This document shows, in pieces, positions 1-10,092 of a DNA stretch of 64,000 bases. The first letter of the stretch is position 1; each line of letters starts with the position of its first letter. The notes below the pieces were generated by a model. That model did no database searches and was not told where the DNA came from. It worked only from the letters and a program-made list of their open reading frames with translations. The translations under genes and the position numbers were made by a program. The DNA is from Oscillospiraceae bacterium (GTDB taxonomy: Bacteria; Bacillota; Clostridia; Oscillospirales; Acutalibacteraceae), in assembly GCA_029219165.1 (NCBI GenBank), contig JAQXSW010000016.1, positions 62,001 to 126,000 on the forward strand, in the 5' to 3' direction.

Positions 1-1620
1 ATTTGTGAGACAACTCAGGAACTTATAAAAAATCCTGATTACAATATAATGGATTCACTTAAGGCTCCTGATTTCCCGGGTGGCGGAATGATTATTTATA
101 ACCAAAAGACAATGGAGGACGTATTTGCAACAGGTCGCGGTGGTATTGCTGTTCGTTCAAAATATAAATATGACAAAGAAAATAATTGCATAGATATTTT
201 TGAAATTCCACCTACAACAACAGCCGAAGCAATTATAGATAAGATAATTGAAAAGGCAAAGACCGGTGGTCTTAAGGAAATAGCCGATATACGTGATGAG
301 ACAGATAAGTCCGGTCTTAAAATTACAATTGATCTAAAGCGTGGAACAGATCCGGACAAGCTTATGAAAAAACTCTATAAGTCAACTCCACTTGAAGAGT
401 CATTCCCATGTAACTTTAACGTTCTTATTGGTGGTACTCCGAAGGTACTCGGTGTTAAGGAACTCTTACTTGAATGGATCGCTTTCCGTACTGAGTGCGT
501 AAAGAGGCGTGTCTACTTTGATCTTGACAAGGCACAGAAGAAACTTCACCTTTTACAAGGCCTTGAAAAAATCCTTCTTGATATTGATAAGGCAATTAAG
601 ATTGTACGCGAAACAGCTGAAGAAGCAGAGGTTGTTCCAAACCTCATGATTGGATTTGGAATTGATGAAATCCAGGCTGAATATGTAGCTGAAATTAAAC
701 TCCGTCACTTAAACCGAGAGTACATTGTTAAAAGACTTCAAGATGTTGAAGATCTCAAGAAACAAATTGAGGATATGGAGGAAACTCTTTCTTCAAAGAC
801 AAGAATTAAGAAGATTATCATTAATGAACTTAAGGATGTTGCTGAAAAGTTTGGTAAGGAAAGAAAGTCTGAAATAATTTACTCAGTTGAAATTGAAGAG
901 GACGAAGTAGATGAGAAGCAAGTAGAGGACTATCCTGTAACACTATTCTTTACAAAAGAAGGATACTTTAAGAAGATTACTCCACTCTCTCTTAGAATGA
1001 GTGGAGAACAGAAATTAAAGGAAACAGATCAAATAGTTCAGACTGTAGAGACATCAAACGCTAAAGAACTTCTCTTCTTTACAAATAATTGTCAGGTATA
1101 CAAAGCTAAAGTAGATGATTTTGAGTCCACTAAGGCGTCTGTTCTTGGTGACTATATTCCATCTTCACTTGACTTCGACGAAGGGGAACAAACCCTCTAT
1201 ATGGCTGTTACAGACGACTTTAAGGGCTATATGCTTTTCTTTTTTGAAAATGGTAAGGTTGCAAAGGTTGATATGAACGCATATCAAACTAAAACAAACC
1301 GTAAAAAACTTATTAAAGCTTATGCCAACAAGAGTCCTATTGTAGATGTAATCTACATTAAAGAGGACACAGAGTTTGTACTTACTTCATCTTCAGGTCG
1401 TATGCTTATCCTTAATACCGCTGTTATTGCTCCAAAGACAACAAAGGATACAATTGGCGTATCTGTAATGACAATGAAAAAAGGTCAACGTCTTATGTCA
1501 ATTCGTCCATACATTGAAGGAGAATTCCAAAAGCCACACAGATACAGAACAAAAAATCTTCCGGCTCTTGGCTCACTTCCTTCTGCAGAGGATACAGCAG
1601 GAGAACAGTTAACACTTTAA
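1..1620 (+). CDS. parC: DNA topoisomerase IV (or gyrase) subunit A, 3' part; gene begins upstream of window
   Basis: Frame is open from base 1 (ICETTQELIKNPDYNIMDSLKAPDFPGGG...). GyrA/ParC core motifs (RGGIAVRSKY, EIPPTTTAEAIIDKI, TPKVLGVKELLLEWIAFR). No GyrA-box (QRRGGRG) seen in the C-terminal part, which favours ParC. Confidence 0.85.
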   Translation: MCETTQELIKNPDYNIMDSLKAPDFPGGGMIIYNQKTMEDVFATGRGGIAVRSKYKYDKENNCIDIFEIPPTTTAEAIIDKIIEKAKTGGLKEIADIRDETDKSGLKITIDLKRGTDPDKLMKKLYKSTPLEESFPCNFNVLIGGTPKVLGVKELLLEWIAFRTECVKRRVYFDLDKAQKKLHLLQGLEKILLDIDKAIKIVRETAEEAEVVPNLMIGFGIDEIQAEYVAEIKLRHLNREYIVKRLQDVEDLKKQIEDMEETLSSKTRIKKIIINELKDVAEKFGKERKSEIIYSVEIEEDEVDEKQVEDYPVTLFFTKEGYFKKITPLSLRMSGEQKLKETDQIVQTVETSNAKELLFFTNNCQVYKAKVDDFESTKASVLGDYIPSSLDFDEGEQTLYMAVTDDFKGYMLFFFENGKVAKVDMNAYQTKTNRKKLIKAYANKSPIVDVIYIKEDTEFVLTSSSGRMLILNTAVIAPKTTKDTIGVSVMTMKKGQRLMSIRPYIEGEFQKPHRYRTKNLPALGSLPSAEDTAGEQLTL

Positions 1621-1735
1621 AGACAAAACACTTCAGAGAAATCTCGGTGTTTTTCATATGGAAAAATGTCTAATTCACAAACTATGAAAAAATTGTATTT
1701 TTTTGTAATACACTTTCCTCACTGAGGAGAAGTGT

Positions 1736-1990
1736 ATGAGTGACTTACGAATTTTAAAAGAAATTATTGTCAGGAAGACATTGATTGACGAATTCGAAAA
1801 AAAGGGTGTACTAAACAGGGAAGAGTCCATTAAGACTATAAATTCCTTTCATTCATTCGCCTTGTCAAAATATGCCTGTTTAGAACAATACACCATTTCG
1901 TCACTAGACACTTCTTCCGATATGAGCCTTGTGGCAATCATGAAAATACAAATTGACATACTTCAACTTGAACTAATAAATTCCATTTAA
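1736..1990 (+). CDS. hypothetical protein (84 aa)
   Basis: Complete ORF with GAGGAG upstream of ATG; no recognisable family. Confidence 0.5.
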   Translation: MSDLRILKEIIVRKTLIDEFEKKGVLNREESIKTINSFHSFALSKYACLEQYTISSLDTSSDMSLVAIMKIQIDILQLELINSI

Positions 1991-1995
1991 AAAAA

Positions 1996-2021
1996 GCAGC
2001 ACAGAGTTTTTTCTGTGCTGC
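1996..2021. terminator. stem-loop, candidate terminator
   Basis: GCAGCACAGA/TCTGTGCTGC perfect arms; A-tract on the left side, so T-tract only in the minus orientation. Confidence 0.45.
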
Positions 2022-2170
2022 AAATTTATGTCCCTTTGCAAACGCCTATTTAGGGACACAACACTTAATTGTGTTGCTTTCATATTGTTTACAAATTATC
2101 TTGCATTATACTAATTAGTGTGTTAAAATGTTTGAAGTTATTCGACGAAAAAACCAATGGAGGTTTAATT

Positions 2171-2422
2171 ATGACAGGACTTCAAATGGCTCTTGCTATT
2201 ATTCTTATTATTATTTCAGTGGCTCTTATTATTGTAGTTCTTCTTCAGAAGAACAGAGAGGCAAATGCTAACGCTCTCACAGGCAGCAGTGACTCAAGTT
2301 TCTTTGACAAGACAAAGGGACATGCTAAAGATGCTACTCTTGCAACAATTACAAAGGTACTTGGAGCACTTCTCATAGTATTTGCTCTTGCAACAAGTGG
2401 AGTTTTACTTTTTGTTAAATAA
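2171..2422 (+). CDS. secG: preprotein translocase subunit SecG
   Basis: MTGLQMALAIILIIISVALIIVVLLQKNREANANALTGSSDSSFFDKTKG...: two TM segments and SecG-type central loop. Internal ATG at 2171 with AGGAGG-like RBS preferred over the track start at 2069. Confidence 0.85.
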   Translation: MTGLQMALAIILIIISVALIIVVLLQKNREANANALTGSSDSSFFDKTKGHAKDATLATITKVLGALLIVFALATSGVLLFVK

Positions 2423-2473
2423 ATTACTTGACTTTTGCGTCTATATTAAGTATTATAATTAGGCGCTTTAAAT

Positions 2474-2549
2474 GATTCATTAGCTCAGTCGGCAGAGCAC
2501 TTGACTTTTAATCAAGGTGTCCGGGGTTCGAATCCCCGATGGATCACCA
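2474..2549 (+). tRNA. tRNA-Lys (anticodon TTT)
   Basis: Acceptor GATTCAT/ATGGATC, anticodon arm CTTGA-CTTTTAA-TCAAG, T-arm CCGGGGTTCGAATCCCCG, encoded CCA. Upstream TTGACT-N17-TATTAT. Confidence 0.96.
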
Positions 2550-2554
2550 AAATA

Positions 2555-2585
2555 AAAAAGCATCCCAAAAGGGATGCTTTTTTTA
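2555..2585 (+). terminator. Rho-independent terminator after tRNA-Lys
   Basis: AAAAAGCATCCC-AAAA-GGGATGCTTTTTTT. Confidence 0.85.
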
Positions 2586-2596
2586 TTTTTATTATA

Positions 2597-2702
2597 GTCG
2601 TGGATTCGAACAAACCCGTTTGAAGTCAAACAGTCCTGTGGACTGTTTGCAAGGGTGGACGACCAAAGCGCAAAGCAGCTGCGAGTCGAATCCCCGATAG
2701 AC
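2597..2702. repeat. tRNA-T-arm-like inverted-repeat element, non-coding
   Basis: Ends GTCgtGGATTCGA ... TCGAATCCccgataGAC form an interrupted terminal inverted repeat resembling T-arm halves. Internal perfect 10-bp stem CAAACAGTCC-TGT-GGACTGTTTG (2627-2649). Confidence 0.5.
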
Positions 2703-2768
2703 AAAAATTATGACGATGACTATATGTAAAACAGATTTATTGAATGGCATTTTATAAAAAGATAGTTT

Positions 2769-2802
2769 AAAAGCCGGGTTTTTCCTCGGCTTTTATTTTT
2801 GT
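2769..2802 (+). terminator. candidate Rho-independent terminator
   Basis: AAAGCCGGGTTTTTCCTCGGCTTTTATTTTT. Confidence 0.6.
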
Positions 2803-2862
2803 TGTTGTAAAAAGATGTTAAATTGGGTAGAATATGTAGCAATATGTTTATGAGAGGTATTT

Positions 2863-4194
2863 ATGGATATTCAACTTTCAGACCACTTTACTACAAGGCG
2901 ACTCATTAAGTTCGTTTTTCCATCAATAATTATGATGATATTCACATCTATTTATGGCGTTGTAGATGGTGTGTTTGTTTCAAACTTTTGTGGCAAGACT
3001 GCTCTTGCTGCCGTAAATATAATATATCCCTTTGTAATGGTAACTGGTGTTGCAGGTTTTATGTTTGGTACCGGAGGCAGTGCCCTGGTTGGTAAAATAA
3101 TGGGTGAAGGAAAACGTGAATATGCAAACAGCCTGTTTACGCTTCTGACGGTTGTTACAACCGTGTTTGGTATTATTGTAAGTATTATTGCCATTATTTT
3201 TATTGAGCCGGCTACAAGGCTTCTTGGAGCAGAAGGAGAACTTGTACCGCTTTGTGTGGAGTATGGAATTATACTTCTAATTTTTCAAGCTCCATTTATG
3301 ACTCAGTGCTTCTTCCAAAGTTTTTTTGTAACAGCTGAAAGACCAAAACTTGGACTCATTGTTATTGTTGCAGCAGGGCTTACAAACATTGTGGGCGACG
3401 CCGTTTTAGTCGGAGCCCTTGACTGGGGAATTTGGGGCGCGGGTATTGCAACAGGGTTGTCTCAGGTTGTAGGCGGCGTGTTACCATTTTTCTATTTTGC
3501 AAGCAAGAAGAATACCAGTGCACTTCATTTTAGAAAGTTCAACTTTGAAATAAAGCCGTTAATAAAGAGCGCAGGAAACGGTTTGTCTGAACTTATGACA
3601 AACGTTTCCATGAATCTTGTTAGTATGCTTTATAACTTGGAACTTTTAAAGATTGCCGGCGAAGATGGTATAGCCGTCTATTGTGTAATGCTTTACCTTA
3701 ATTTCGTGTTTGTTGCAATGTTTATTGGTTTCACAATGGGCAGCGCCCCAATAGTGTCTTTTCACTATGGTGCAAAGAATCATGCTGAACTCCATAATCT
3801 ATTTAAGAAGAGTTTTGTTATAGTGGCATTGTTCGGAGCCTTTGTTGTACTCTTTGCAGAAGTGTGTGCAGTTCCATTGTCAAAGATATTTGTAGGATAT
3901 GATGAAAGGCTTATGGCTATGACAGTTCACGGTCTTAGAATTTATGCCCTGTCATTCCTTGTAAATGGAATTAATATCTATGCATCTTCATTCTTTACTG
4001 CACTTAATAACGGACTTATTTCAGGCCTTCTGTCATTTCTTAGAACCTGTGCATTTCAGGTGGTTGCTGTATTAATTCTTCCTATTTATTTTGGACTTGA
4101 CGGTGTTTGGATGTCAGTCTGTATTGCAGAGTTAATTGCATTTGTCATTTCAATGATATTCTTTGTTACACAGAGAAAACGATATAATTATTAA
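2863..4194 (+). CDS. MATE family efflux transporter
   Basis: 443 aa, 12 TM pattern, MATE-like start (MDIQLSDHFTTRRLIKFVFPSIIMMIFTSIYGVVDGVFVSNFCG). Confidence 0.9.
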   Translation: MDIQLSDHFTTRRLIKFVFPSIIMMIFTSIYGVVDGVFVSNFCGKTALAAVNIIYPFVMVTGVAGFMFGTGGSALVGKIMGEGKREYANSLFTLLTVVTTVFGIIVSIIAIIFIEPATRLLGAEGELVPLCVEYGIILLIFQAPFMTQCFFQSFFVTAERPKLGLIVIVAAGLTNIVGDAVLVGALDWGIWGAGIATGLSQVVGGVLPFFYFASKKNTSALHFRKFNFEIKPLIKSAGNGLSELMTNVSMNLVSMLYNLELLKIAGEDGIAVYCVMLYLNFVFVAMFIGFTMGSAPIVSFHYGAKNHAELHNLFKKSFVIVALFGAFVVLFAEVCAVPLSKIFVGYDERLMAMTVHGLRIYALSFLVNGINIYASSFFTALNNGLISGLLSFLRTCAFQVVAVLILPIYFGLDGVWMSVCIAELIAFVISMIFFVTQRKRYNY

Positions 4195-4202
4195 AGATAA
4201 AA

Positions 4203-4234
4203 GATGGTATCCACTGATACCATCTTTTGTTTTT
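4203..4234 (+). terminator. Rho-independent terminator
   Basis: GATGGTATC-CACT-GATACCATC followed by TTTTGTTTTTT. Confidence 0.75.
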
Positions 4235-4322
4235 TATTATTTTCTTCTTAATTTGTTTGTAACTTTGTAGGTGTAGAGTATGTGTGGTATAATTAAGACA
4301 GTTTACTGAAAGGGGAAATCCT

Positions 4323-6560
4323 ATGATAGAACTATCAAACGTATCTAAGTTTTATTACAGTAAAGGTGTTATTGCAACAGGCTTTTCAAAAGTTAATGTA
4401 AAATTTGAAATGGGCGAGTTTGTAGCCATTACCGGTGAAAGCGGTAGTGGTAAATCAACCCTTCTAAATGTAATTTCAGGCCTTGACTCATACGAAGAAG
4501 GCGAAATGTTCATTGAGGGCAATGAGACAAGCCACTTTACTGAAAAAGACTTTGAGAACTACAGAAGAAAATATATAGGAAATATCTTCCAAAACTTCAA
4601 TCTTGTAAACAGCTACACAGTTTATCAAAATATTGAACTTGTAATGCTTCTTGCAGGATTTAAGGGCCAGGAAGTTAAGAAAAAGGTAAATGAACTTATT
4701 GAAAAAGTTGGTCTTACCGAATATAAAAATACAAAGGCATCAAAACTCTCCGGTGGTCAAAAGCAGAGGGTTGCTATTGCACGTGCTCTTGCAAAGGACA
4801 CTCCAATTATTATTGCAGACGAACCAACCGGAAATTTAGATTCAGAGTCAGCAGCAGAAATTATAAAGCTTCTTTCTGAAATTGCTGAGGACAAGCTTGT
4901 AATTATTGTCACTCATAACTACGATCAGGTTGAGCCATACGTTACAAGAAAAATAAAAATGCATGACGGTAAGGTAATAGAGGACTCTTATCTTAAAGAG
5001 CATAAAGAAGTAGAGGAGGCAAAGGTTCAGGAAATAGAGAATATTAGACCATTACCTCTTGTAAAACTTGGTGTTAGAAACTCGTTTAACATTCCTGTTA
5101 AGTTCTTACTCCTTGTATTTGTTTTTTTCTTCATTGCCACTGCTATAACAACTGAGCTTTCATCTTTTAAGAACAGTGTATATGAAGGTGCTATATCCGG
5201 TTATAACTTCTTCTTTAATAATTTAAGTGATAAACGTGCTGTCTTAAAGAAGTCAGACAACTCTTCTTTCTCTGAAAATGATTTAGAGAAAATAAAGGCT
5301 TTAGATAACGTGGATTATATTGTTACCAATGATTTTTCACTGGACGAACCAATTTCAATTCAAAATGAAAAAACAGACTTTTATTTCTATGGGTTTGTAA
5401 AAGATATTTCTACGTGTGGCTTTGACAAGGTGGATCTTGGACGTATGCCTGAAAAACCAAATGAAATTGTTCTTGGCGCGCAAAAGGACTCATACGACCT
5501 TGGAAACAATCATGAAGCCATTCTTGGAAAAACATATAATTATTCTAGCAGAAACGGTGAGGACAAGTCCTATACAGTAGTAGTTGTTGGTATTAAGTAT
5601 TTAGATGATATGGAATTAGAGGAAAACACATATGCTTATGTATACATTCAACCTGAATTTTCTGAAAGAATAAAATCTCAACTCTTCACAGCCATTTCAG
5701 ATGTATCAGTATTATTTGAAAATAAGCTTTTCTCTAGCGATCCAAACTCTTATGGAAACTTAAACATTGTTCCTTCTCCAAATGTTCCGGAAGGAGAGGC
5801 ATATTGTTCTGAAAACTTCAACTACTTTGTAAAGAATAACAAGGCGGTTGGCAAAGAATTAAAGATTGATGTTTCTAACATTTATTTTGAAGATTCATTA
5901 ACCGTTAAAATTTCAAAGACATTTAACAAAAAGAACTTTGCTTCCCTTACAGGTGAAAGAAAAGAGGATTTTGAATACAGTACAGACACTATTTTTGTAA
6001 ACCCAAACGATTATTCAAAACTGTTCTATAAGGATACATTCCAAATCAGTGTATTTGTAAAGGATCCGCATTTAATTAAAGAGACCCAAAAGACTCTGAC
6101 AGATATGGGTTATAAAACGCTTATTATAACAGATACAACAGTAAATGATGGTTCAAACGTAATCATGAAGATTATAAGCTTTGTAGTAACACTTGGTCTT
6201 TCAATTGCGCTATTCTTAATTTCTTACTTTGTAATTAGAATTATTTTAAGATCCAGAAATTCTTATTACTCAACAGTCAGAATGCTTGGTGCAAACGTAG
6301 GAACTGCTAGAAATCTTCTTATTATTGAGCTTTTAACAGATGCCAATATTGCATGCGCACTTACAGCATTAACATTCTATCTTCTTTCATATTTTATGCC
6401 AAAGAATACAATTGTTATTTCTGTAATGACATATATGGGAATTGCGGATTATCTTGCAATCTATTCAATAGTTTTGGTAATTTCACTTCTCATCAGTATC
6501 AGATATTCATCAAGACTATTTAAGAAGAGTGCAATTAACACAATTAAAGAGGAGGTGTAA
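4323..6560 (+). CDS. ABC transporter, fused ATP-binding and FtsX/MacB-type permease protein
   Basis: Walker A GESGSGKST, signature LSGGQKQR, Walker B IIIADEPTGNLD; C-terminal permease TMs with large extracytoplasmic insertion. Confidence 0.92.
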   Translation: MIELSNVSKFYYSKGVIATGFSKVNVKFEMGEFVAITGESGSGKSTLLNVISGLDSYEEGEMFIEGNETSHFTEKDFENYRRKYIGNIFQNFNLVNSYTVYQNIELVMLLAGFKGQEVKKKVNELIEKVGLTEYKNTKASKLSGGQKQRVAIARALAKDTPIIIADEPTGNLDSESAAEIIKLLSEIAEDKLVIIVTHNYDQVEPYVTRKIKMHDGKVIEDSYLKEHKEVEEAKVQEIENIRPLPLVKLGVRNSFNIPVKFLLLVFVFFFIATAITTELSSFKNSVYEGAISGYNFFFNNLSDKRAVLKKSDNSSFSENDLEKIKALDNVDYIVTNDFSLDEPISIQNEKTDFYFYGFVKDISTCGFDKVDLGRMPEKPNEIVLGAQKDSYDLGNNHEAILGKTYNYSSRNGEDKSYTVVVVGIKYLDDMELEENTYAYVYIQPEFSERIKSQLFTAISDVSVLFENKLFSSDPNSYGNLNIVPSPNVPEGEAYCSENFNYFVKNNKAVGKELKIDVSNIYFEDSLTVKISKTFNKKNFASLTGERKEDFEYSTDTIFVNPNDYSKLFYKDTFQISVFVKDPHLIKETQKTLTDMGYKTLIITDTTVNDGSNVIMKIISFVVTLGLSIALFLISYFVIRIILRSRNSYYSTVRMLGANVGTARNLLIIELLTDANIACALTALTFYLLSYFMPKNTIVISVMTYMGIADYLAIYSIVLVISLLISIRYSSRLFKKSAINTIKEEV

Positions 6561-6563
6561 AGC

Positions 6564-9017
6564 ATGATTGAACTTAAAAACGTCAATAAGTATTTTAATA
6601 GGCATAAGAAAAATGAAATACACGTTATTAATGATACAACACTTACACTTCCGGACAGTGGACTTGTAGCCCTCCTTGGCGAGTCAGGCTGTGGAAAGAC
6701 AACAATGCTCAATGCCATTGGTGGTCTTGACAAGGTTGGCAGTGGTAGCATTTTCATTAACGGAAAGAAGATAACCGGAAAGACAAGCTACACAGTGGAT
6801 AAAATAAGAAATCTTTCAGTGGGTTATATCTTTCAGGACTATAAACTCATGGATGATATGACTGTTTATGACAACGTTGCTCTTGCCCTTAAAATGGTTG
6901 GCATAAAAGACAAGAAAGAAATAAAGGAAAGAGTAGAATATGTTCTTGAAAAGACAGGTATTCTTCGTTACAGATATAGACCTGCAAGCACTCTTTCGGG
7001 TGGTGAACGTCAAAGAGTTGGTATTGCACGTGCACTTGTAAAAAATCCGGATATTATTCTTGCAGATGAACCGACAGGTAATCTTGACTCAAAGAATTCT
7101 GTTGAAGTAATGAACATCATAAAAACTATTTCAAAAAATCGTCTTGTTGTTTTGGTTACTCATGAAAGAAAACTTGCAGAGTTCTATGCCAGCCGTATTA
7201 TTGAAGTAGTTGATGGTAAGGTAGTAAACGATTATGAAAACGTGCATGACAATGCACTGGATTATGACATTGATAATGTATTTTATCTTAAGGACTTTGA
7301 ACAACATAAGGTCTATGGCGAAGGTGAAAATCGTGTAGATGTATACAGTGCAAAAGACACACCGGTAAATGTAAATCTAATATTCAAAAACGGAAACATT
7401 TACATTCAAAGTAAGGACAATCTTAACGTTGAAGTAATAGATGAGTCTTCAGGCTTTGAAGTAATAGACGACCACAAGAGGCAGACAACTATTGATTCCA
7501 TAGAGGATTATGAGTTTAATATGGATGAGGTTGGAAACAAGAATATTAAGAAGAAATATTCTTCTATAATGAATCCTTTTTCTTCTTTAATTTATGGATT
7601 CAAAAAGATTTTCTCATTCCCGGTTGTAAAAAAATTGCTTCTTTTAGGTTTTGTTTTAACCGGCGTATTTATTATGTTTGGTGTTTCAAGAATCGGCACT
7701 GTAATGACGGTGGAAGATAAGGATTTCATTACATCTAATAGAAATTATATTGTTGTTGAAAAACCGTCTTTCACAACTGACGAGTTTGAATTGTTGGAGA
7801 AGACAGAGGGTATATCCTATGCACTGCCAGGTAATTCAAAGGTAAATTTCAAAGTTAAGTTCCACGATTATTATCAAACTTCAAACGTCAATTCCGGTGT
7901 TTTTGGGTCAGTTGGATCGCTGGAACTCATTTCAGAAGATGATATTATCTTTGGAAAAATGGCAAAGGGTAAAGACGAAATTGTAATTGATGATTTTGTT
8001 GCCCAAACTGTACTCGAAAATGAAAACGTTAAAATGGCCGGTGTACTTTCAAACGAAGACTTAATTGGCAGAAAACTTGAACTTAAAAATGGCAAGTCAT
8101 TTACCTTGGTTGGTATTTGTATGACAGAGAGTCCAAGTATTTTTGTGGATGAATCACAGTTACTTGACTGTATTTACTATTCTTTTGCAGCAAACACAGA
8201 TATGTATTATGAGTATGAATATCAAGAACAGGGTGATCCAAATCAGCTTACCAATTATGAGTCTTTTAAGGACTCACTTAAACTCACGAAGGGAAATTGG
8301 CCTGTAAACGACTATGAAATAATTGTAAATGATGATTATAAAGACCAGTTCCCTCTTAACAAGAATATAAAGACAAAGGTTAATGGACAGGAACTTAAGG
8401 TAGTTGGATATTATACTTCATCTCCGGTTTCATATCAGTATTATTTCTGTAATGAAAATACAATAAGAATAAAACTTATTTCAACAGCAAAAGTTTTAAC
8501 TCTTTGTGCAACGGAGGATAGAGCAGGAATAGTTTCTACCCTTAAAACTAATGGATATCAAGCTTATGATTCTTATGAAAAAGCAAAGCAGGTTTATAAT
8601 GAGGAAAGAAAAGATACTGTTAAATCAACAATACTGCTTTCAGGAATTATAATGGTCATTTCACTTGTTGAAATGTACCTCATTAGCCGTTCTTCTTTCC
8701 TTTCAAGAATAAAAGAAGTAGGAACGCTTCGTGCAATAGGAGCAAAGAAAACAGATATTTACCATATGTTTACGGGAGAAATTTTTGCAATTACAACTCT
8801 TACAAGTCTTCCTGCAATACTTGCAATGTACTATCTTATTAACGTACTTGCAACGGAAGTTCCATATTTCTCTCTTGTACTTCAAGTTAAACCTTATATG
8901 CTTTTAATTGCCCTTGGAATTGTATATGTGTTTAACCTTATTTTTGGACTTCTTCCGGTTGCCAATACAATCCGCAAGAAGCCTGCTGCAATTCTTGCAA
9001 GGAATGATGTAGACTAA
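6564..9017 (+). CDS. ABC transporter, fused ATP-binding and FtsX/MacB-type permease protein
   Basis: Walker A GESGCGKTT, LSGGERQR, ILADEPTGNLD; C-terminal FtsX-like TMs (IKEVGTLRAIGAKKTDIYHMF). Starts 3 nt after the previous gene. Confidence 0.92.
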   Translation: MIELKNVNKYFNRHKKNEIHVINDTTLTLPDSGLVALLGESGCGKTTMLNAIGGLDKVGSGSIFINGKKITGKTSYTVDKIRNLSVGYIFQDYKLMDDMTVYDNVALALKMVGIKDKKEIKERVEYVLEKTGILRYRYRPASTLSGGERQRVGIARALVKNPDIILADEPTGNLDSKNSVEVMNIIKTISKNRLVVLVTHERKLAEFYASRIIEVVDGKVVNDYENVHDNALDYDIDNVFYLKDFEQHKVYGEGENRVDVYSAKDTPVNVNLIFKNGNIYIQSKDNLNVEVIDESSGFEVIDDHKRQTTIDSIEDYEFNMDEVGNKNIKKKYSSIMNPFSSLIYGFKKIFSFPVVKKLLLLGFVLTGVFIMFGVSRIGTVMTVEDKDFITSNRNYIVVEKPSFTTDEFELLEKTEGISYALPGNSKVNFKVKFHDYYQTSNVNSGVFGSVGSLELISEDDIIFGKMAKGKDEIVIDDFVAQTVLENENVKMAGVLSNEDLIGRKLELKNGKSFTLVGICMTESPSIFVDESQLLDCIYYSFAANTDMYYEYEYQEQGDPNQLTNYESFKDSLKLTKGNWPVNDYEIIVNDDYKDQFPLNKNIKTKVNGQELKVVGYYTSSPVSYQYYFCNENTIRIKLISTAKVLTLCATEDRAGIVSTLKTNGYQAYDSYEKAKQVYNEERKDTVKSTILLSGIIMVISLVEMYLISRSSFLSRIKEVGTLRAIGAKKTDIYHMFTGEIFAITTLTSLPAILAMYYLINVLATEVPYFSLVLQVKPYMLLIALGIVYVFNLIFGLLPVANTIRKKPAAILARNDVD

Positions 9018-9304
9018 CTCTTATAAAACTCGGATTCGGGGCTCTCAGGCACTTTTAGAACTTTTCTTTGGTCTTTAGTTCTTGAAACTAGTATTGTATC
9101 TTCTCCTACAACGTCAATATTTGACCAACTGACTTTAATTGTTTCAGTCAAAGCGGAGAAGATACGCCCCTTACCGAGTACAAGTATTGCGCACAGCTTT
9201 CCTGTATCTGTATCCACTTCAATATCACATACAGTCCCAAGCCGTGCGCCGTCAATTTTATTTATTACTGTCTTTCCTCGAAGCTCAGTAAAATTGCAAA
9301 TCAT
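9014..9304 (-). CDS. YlmC/YmxH family (PRC-barrel) sporulation-associated protein
   Basis: MICNFTELRGKTVINKIDGARLGTVCDIEVDTDTGKLCAILVLGKGRIFS is typical. Start trimmed to the ATG behind GGGAGG. Confidence 0.85.
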   Translation of the reverse strand: MICNFTELRGKTVINKIDGARLGTVCDIEVDTDTGKLCAILVLGKGRIFSALTETIKVSWSNIDVVGEDTILVSRTKDQRKVLKVPESPESEFYKS

Positions 9305-9435
9305 TAAATAACCTCCCATTTATACTTGCTATTTTTATATTAGAGTATATGAGTGGGAGGTTAAATTTTTGCTTTTATTTGCCGATATAATAAGTGAAAG
9401 AATTTAAATAAAAGTTTGTAACAGGAGGTGAGTCT

Positions 9436-10053
9436 TTGAGCATAAAACTGGACAGTAAAGCAATTGGTCAAAATCTTGGAATGGATTTCAGTATTCCAAG
9501 AGCTAAACAACTTGAAAAGAAGGTGAATGTAAGTAAGACTTCTCCTGAAATAAAGTATGATGAAAAAACAATGGAAAAACTGCGAACAATAAGTAACATT
9601 GTAGAGCAGGAAGAAAATAGGGATAGAGTAGGTGAAAGGATAATTAACAAAGCTGAGAATGGAAAAAAGCTTTCACCAAAGGAAATGAAATACCTTGCCG
9701 AAAAATATCCTGAAGTGTACGAAAAATATAAAAGAGCTGAAATGGAAAGGGAAATCCTAAAGTCTCAGCTTAAAGCTGCAAGAAATAAAGCACAGGCAGC
9801 CACTTATTATTCAGATGCCATTATGAGAGCCGAAAAGACCTCACAGGATGACGGTGAATTTAGAATGCGCTCCGGTCAACTAAGAGACGAATACAACGAA
9901 TATCTTAAAACTCACGGATATAAGAATAAAAAGAAATATGAAAAAGAAGAGGATAAGAATATAGGTGTAAAATCTCTAGAAGTTGAAAGTGCACTTGCAG
10001 TTGAAGGAAAGAAAAATAAATCTTTCGGAGAGAAATTAAATATCAAAATATAA
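9436..10053 (+). CDS. hypothetical protein, charged and coiled-coil rich (205 aa)
   Basis: TTG start behind AGGAGGTGAG; no recognised domain. Confidence 0.7.
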   Translation: MSIKLDSKAIGQNLGMDFSIPRAKQLEKKVNVSKTSPEIKYDEKTMEKLRTISNIVEQEENRDRVGERIINKAENGKKLSPKEMKYLAEKYPEVYEKYKRAEMEREILKSQLKAARNKAQAATYYSDAIMRAEKTSQDDGEFRMRSGQLRDEYNEYLKTHGYKNKKKYEKEEDKNIGVKSLEVESALAVEGKKNKSFGEKLNIKI

Positions 10054-10060
10054 AAAAAGG

Positions 10061-10085
10061 AGCCGCCCAATAGGGTGGCTCTTTG
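10061..10085 (+). terminator. candidate terminator between convergent genes
   Basis: AGCCGCCCaataGGGTGGCTCTTT. Confidence 0.55.
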
Positions 10086-10092
10086 AGTTTTA

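Noticed and set aside
2480-2704. 74-aa minus-strand ORF ending ...GIRTPDTLIKSQVLCRLS
   Set aside because: It is the antisense translation of tRNA-Lys and the adjacent structured element, a classic spurious ORF.
9014-9017. Convergent stop-codon overlap of the ABC permease and YlmC/YmxH genes
   Set aside because: Real (4-nt overlap) but a common compact-genome feature, not a distinct finding.
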